Shown one piece after another: positions 47,419-49,049 of a stretch of DNA of 49,049 nucleotides (its first letter is position 1; every line of letters begins with the position of its first letter). Below the pieces are notes generated by a model, which worked only from the letters and a program-made list of their open reading frames with translations, was not told the DNA's origin and did not search any database. The DNA is from a bacterium UBP4_UBA6127 (lineage in GTDB: Bacteria; UBP4; UBA4092). A program made the translations under genes and the position numbers. The DNA lies in assembly GCA_002428325.1 (NCBI GenBank), contig DIVR01000043.1, positions 1-49,049 of the forward strand, written 5' to 3'.

Positions 47419-49049
47419 ATGAATTTAACTCTATACATGGCATACTGGCTGATAACCCTGATGACGGCTTCCACTCCGGGGAAAGTATATATTGTCCCCG
47501 GTTCGGATACCTCTGTCTGGGGAGGGTTAAATGTCAGCAATTTTAATAATTCTTTCAATAACACCGACCCTGTTTATTGCAATCAGACCGGTGCCATGTC
47601 CCATGCCATGGATAGTTCATACCGGCTGGGATATCTGGATTCTCTGGGACATCCCGTGAAGTTCACCTGGTGGGTACAGGGTGGAAGCCTCTACAACAAT
47701 TCCCTGAATAATACCGGATCCTGGCTGACTCTGGATTTAATGAGGGAATACCATTATGCCGCTATCACATCTTGGGGAGATGAGATTTCTTATCATTATC
47801 ATACCTGGGCTTGGTTTGATCTGGATGAAGATGGGATTTCCCATTGGAATCAGGCGACTACCTTTGAACAAACACGAGAGGATTTTGATATAACCCTGGG
47901 GAAGATGATATTGGATGAAGGAATCTATCCGGCCTCGTTTCGGTCCGGATGGAATACCATGGATACTCCCTGGGAAAACAGGCTGGATGAAATAATCCCC
48001 TATCGGTTGGACAACTGGCCTGGAGCTTATCGCCAAGATACAACTGAGCCGACAGATAATATTTATGACTGGAGAGGCTCCCCGACCTATTGGCATCCTT
48101 ACCACCCCAGCACCAGCGACTTCAAACAAGAAGGAGCTCAAAAAGGATGGGAAACCCGGCACCAGTTTATGACAAATGTTTCCCAGGCAAATTGGAATCA
48201 GATTTTTGCCGATGCGGAAGCCGGAGCTGACCAACTGGTCTGTATCTGGAGCCATATCCCGGATGCGGAGTTTTTTAACCAGTTTTCAACGGCTCATGCT
48301 CGAATTACTACTGCCCAGGCGGCTTATCCCGGAGTTGATTTTGAATATTGCACAGCGTTGGAAGCCTACCAGAAATGGTTAAAGCTGGCGGATACAGCTC
48401 TTCCCCAGCTGCAGCTGGCTTTGGAGAAAAAAGGGGAGACTCGGATACTGCATTTACAAGCATCTGAACCGATTTATCAGGATTCGCCAGTGATAGCAAC
48501 GAAAACCAGAGATTCAATATATGGATTAATTACAGCTTTTCGAGATTCTTCCGAAAGTTGGTATTACAGTTATAACCGGTTAACAGAAGATATCAATTCG
48601 ACAGGGTGGGGAGTGTCGGATACGGCTGGAAATCCTGCGGTAATGGTGGGTACCATTGATAACAGTTATCGGGACAGGCTGCCTTCTTTACAGATATCCG
48701 TTCCCTGTGGAACCCTTTTTGAGGGAGACAGCTCCATCCTGATTGGGTATCAGGTATCCACAGGATTAAGGCCTGTCAGGCTCAGCCTTTATTATTCAGA
48801 AAGCAGTATCGGATTAAAGGGTTCATTGCTGGAAGGGGATATTCCGGTTGATTCTACCTATGGATATTACTTATGGAATACCTCATTGATACCCAGTGGG
48901 AATTATTATATCTATGGGCTGGCAAAGGATGGATACAGCCTGCCTATATTGGCTTATGGAGATAATAGTATTCGAATTCTCCATGGAACCCTTGATGTCC
49001 TTCCTCCAGAGCCCCCTGCCAATCTTAGGATTACTGGAAACAATCAAGG
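47419..49049 (+). CDS. Large secreted protein, deacetylase-like N-terminal half, partial
   Basis: A long frame starts at ATG 47419 and runs off the right edge (543 codons seen); an upstream in-frame stop at 47365 limits the start. A hydrophobic segment MNLTLYMAYWLITLMTAS looks like a signal peptide or anchor, although the ribosome site is weak. The next 250 residues resemble a NodB/polysaccharide-deacetylase-like barrel. They show GHPVKFTWWV, YHYAAITSWGDEISYHYHTW with a His-x-His pair, and YPASFRSGWNTMD, but I cannot confirm the full catalytic set. Later parts are beta-rich, and the visible end is LDVLPPEPPANLRITGNN, which looks like the start of a fibronectin type III or similar module. It may carry the acidic tail beyond the window. 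Confidence 0.65.
   Translation, partial: MNLTLYMAYWLITLMTASTPGKVYIVPGSDTSVWGGLNVSNFNNSFNNTDPVYCNQTGAMSHAMDSSYRLGYLDSLGHPVKFTWWVQGGSLYNNSLNNTGSWLTLDLMREYHYAAITSWGDEISYHYHTWAWFDLDEDGISHWNQATTFEQTREDFDITLGKMILDEGIYPASFRSGWNTMDTPWENRLDEIIPYRLDNWPGAYRQDTTEPTDNIYDWRGSPTYWHPYHPSTSDFKQEGAQKGWETRHQFMTNVSQANWNQIFADAEAGADQLVCIWSHIPDAEFFNQFSTAHARITTAQAAYPGVDFEYCTALEAYQKWLKLADTALPQLQLALEKKGETRILHLQASEPIYQDSPVIATKTRDSIYGLITAFRDSSESWYYSYNRLTEDINSTGWGVSDTAGNPAVMVGTIDNSYRDRLPSLQISVPCGTLFEGDSSILIGYQVSTGLRPVRLSLYYSESSIGLKGSLLEGDIPVDSTYGYYLWNTSLIPSGNYYIYGLAKDGYSLPILAYGDNSIRILHGTLDVLPPEPPANLRITGNNQ

Overview
The window is a piece of a chromosome from an uncultivated, probably Gram-negative-type and possibly anaerobic bacterium of moderate GC (estimated by eye). 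I cannot assign a phylum from sequence alone. The left third is the right part of a Mu-like, contractile-tailed transposable prophage. The remaining two thirds are a host locus of large secreted carbohydrate-active and surface proteins, followed by a purine-catabolism gene group and a secreted esterase.

Prophage (1-16110). Reading rightward it encodes the end of a tape measure protein, gpU, a MuF-type head protein carrying a C-terminal nuclease-like domain with a probable immunity gene, a GH108 endolysin, the baseplate and tail set (gpW, gpX, gpJ, gpI), a fibre region ending in an FGE/C-type-lectin-fold protein, gpD and the gpV spike. Next comes a two-gene accessory unit with its own promoter and a DUF2335 membrane protein. 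Then follows a Mu gp25-gp26-gp27-gp28 (terminase)-gp29 (portal) run, and finally two exported proteins of unknown or holin-like type. The right end is visible at 16110: it ends in CA, carries two tandem 23-bp repeats, and cuts a GH20-type gene after codon 432. The same CTCGCA...TGCGAG half-sites recur as palindromes in front of the endolysin gene and the gp25-terminase operon, inside a 59-bp element conserved in both sequence and spacing.

Host surface locus (16111-39078). It holds three paralogous GH20-type proteins with an N-terminal CBM9-like domain (one destroyed by the prophage). It also holds six exported proteins built from jelly-roll, Ig-like, propeller-like, beta-helix or CBM9-like modules. 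All six end in a short acidic C-terminal tail, most clearly D-W-[ASF]-[LI]-[ML]-[ED]-COOH; no GH20 protein has it. This looks like an undescribed sorting or anchoring tag. Five of the six genes have a candidate sigma-70 promoter with a 17-bp spacer and a 160-230 nt leader, some with clear RNA pairing, and most end in strong terminators. A GT4 glycosyltransferase and an AT-rich TPR gene are interspersed.

Metabolic region (39079-49049). A class I methyltransferase is followed by a molybdenum hydroxylase large subunit (xanthine dehydrogenase family), adenine deaminase, a small membrane protein and an SsnA-type aminohydrolase. This combination is typical of purine breakdown linked to selenium-dependent molybdenum hydroxylases. 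A CE2-type secreted acetyl esterase and a large open-ended secreted deacetylase-like protein close the window. No tRNA, rRNA or CRISPR array was seen.
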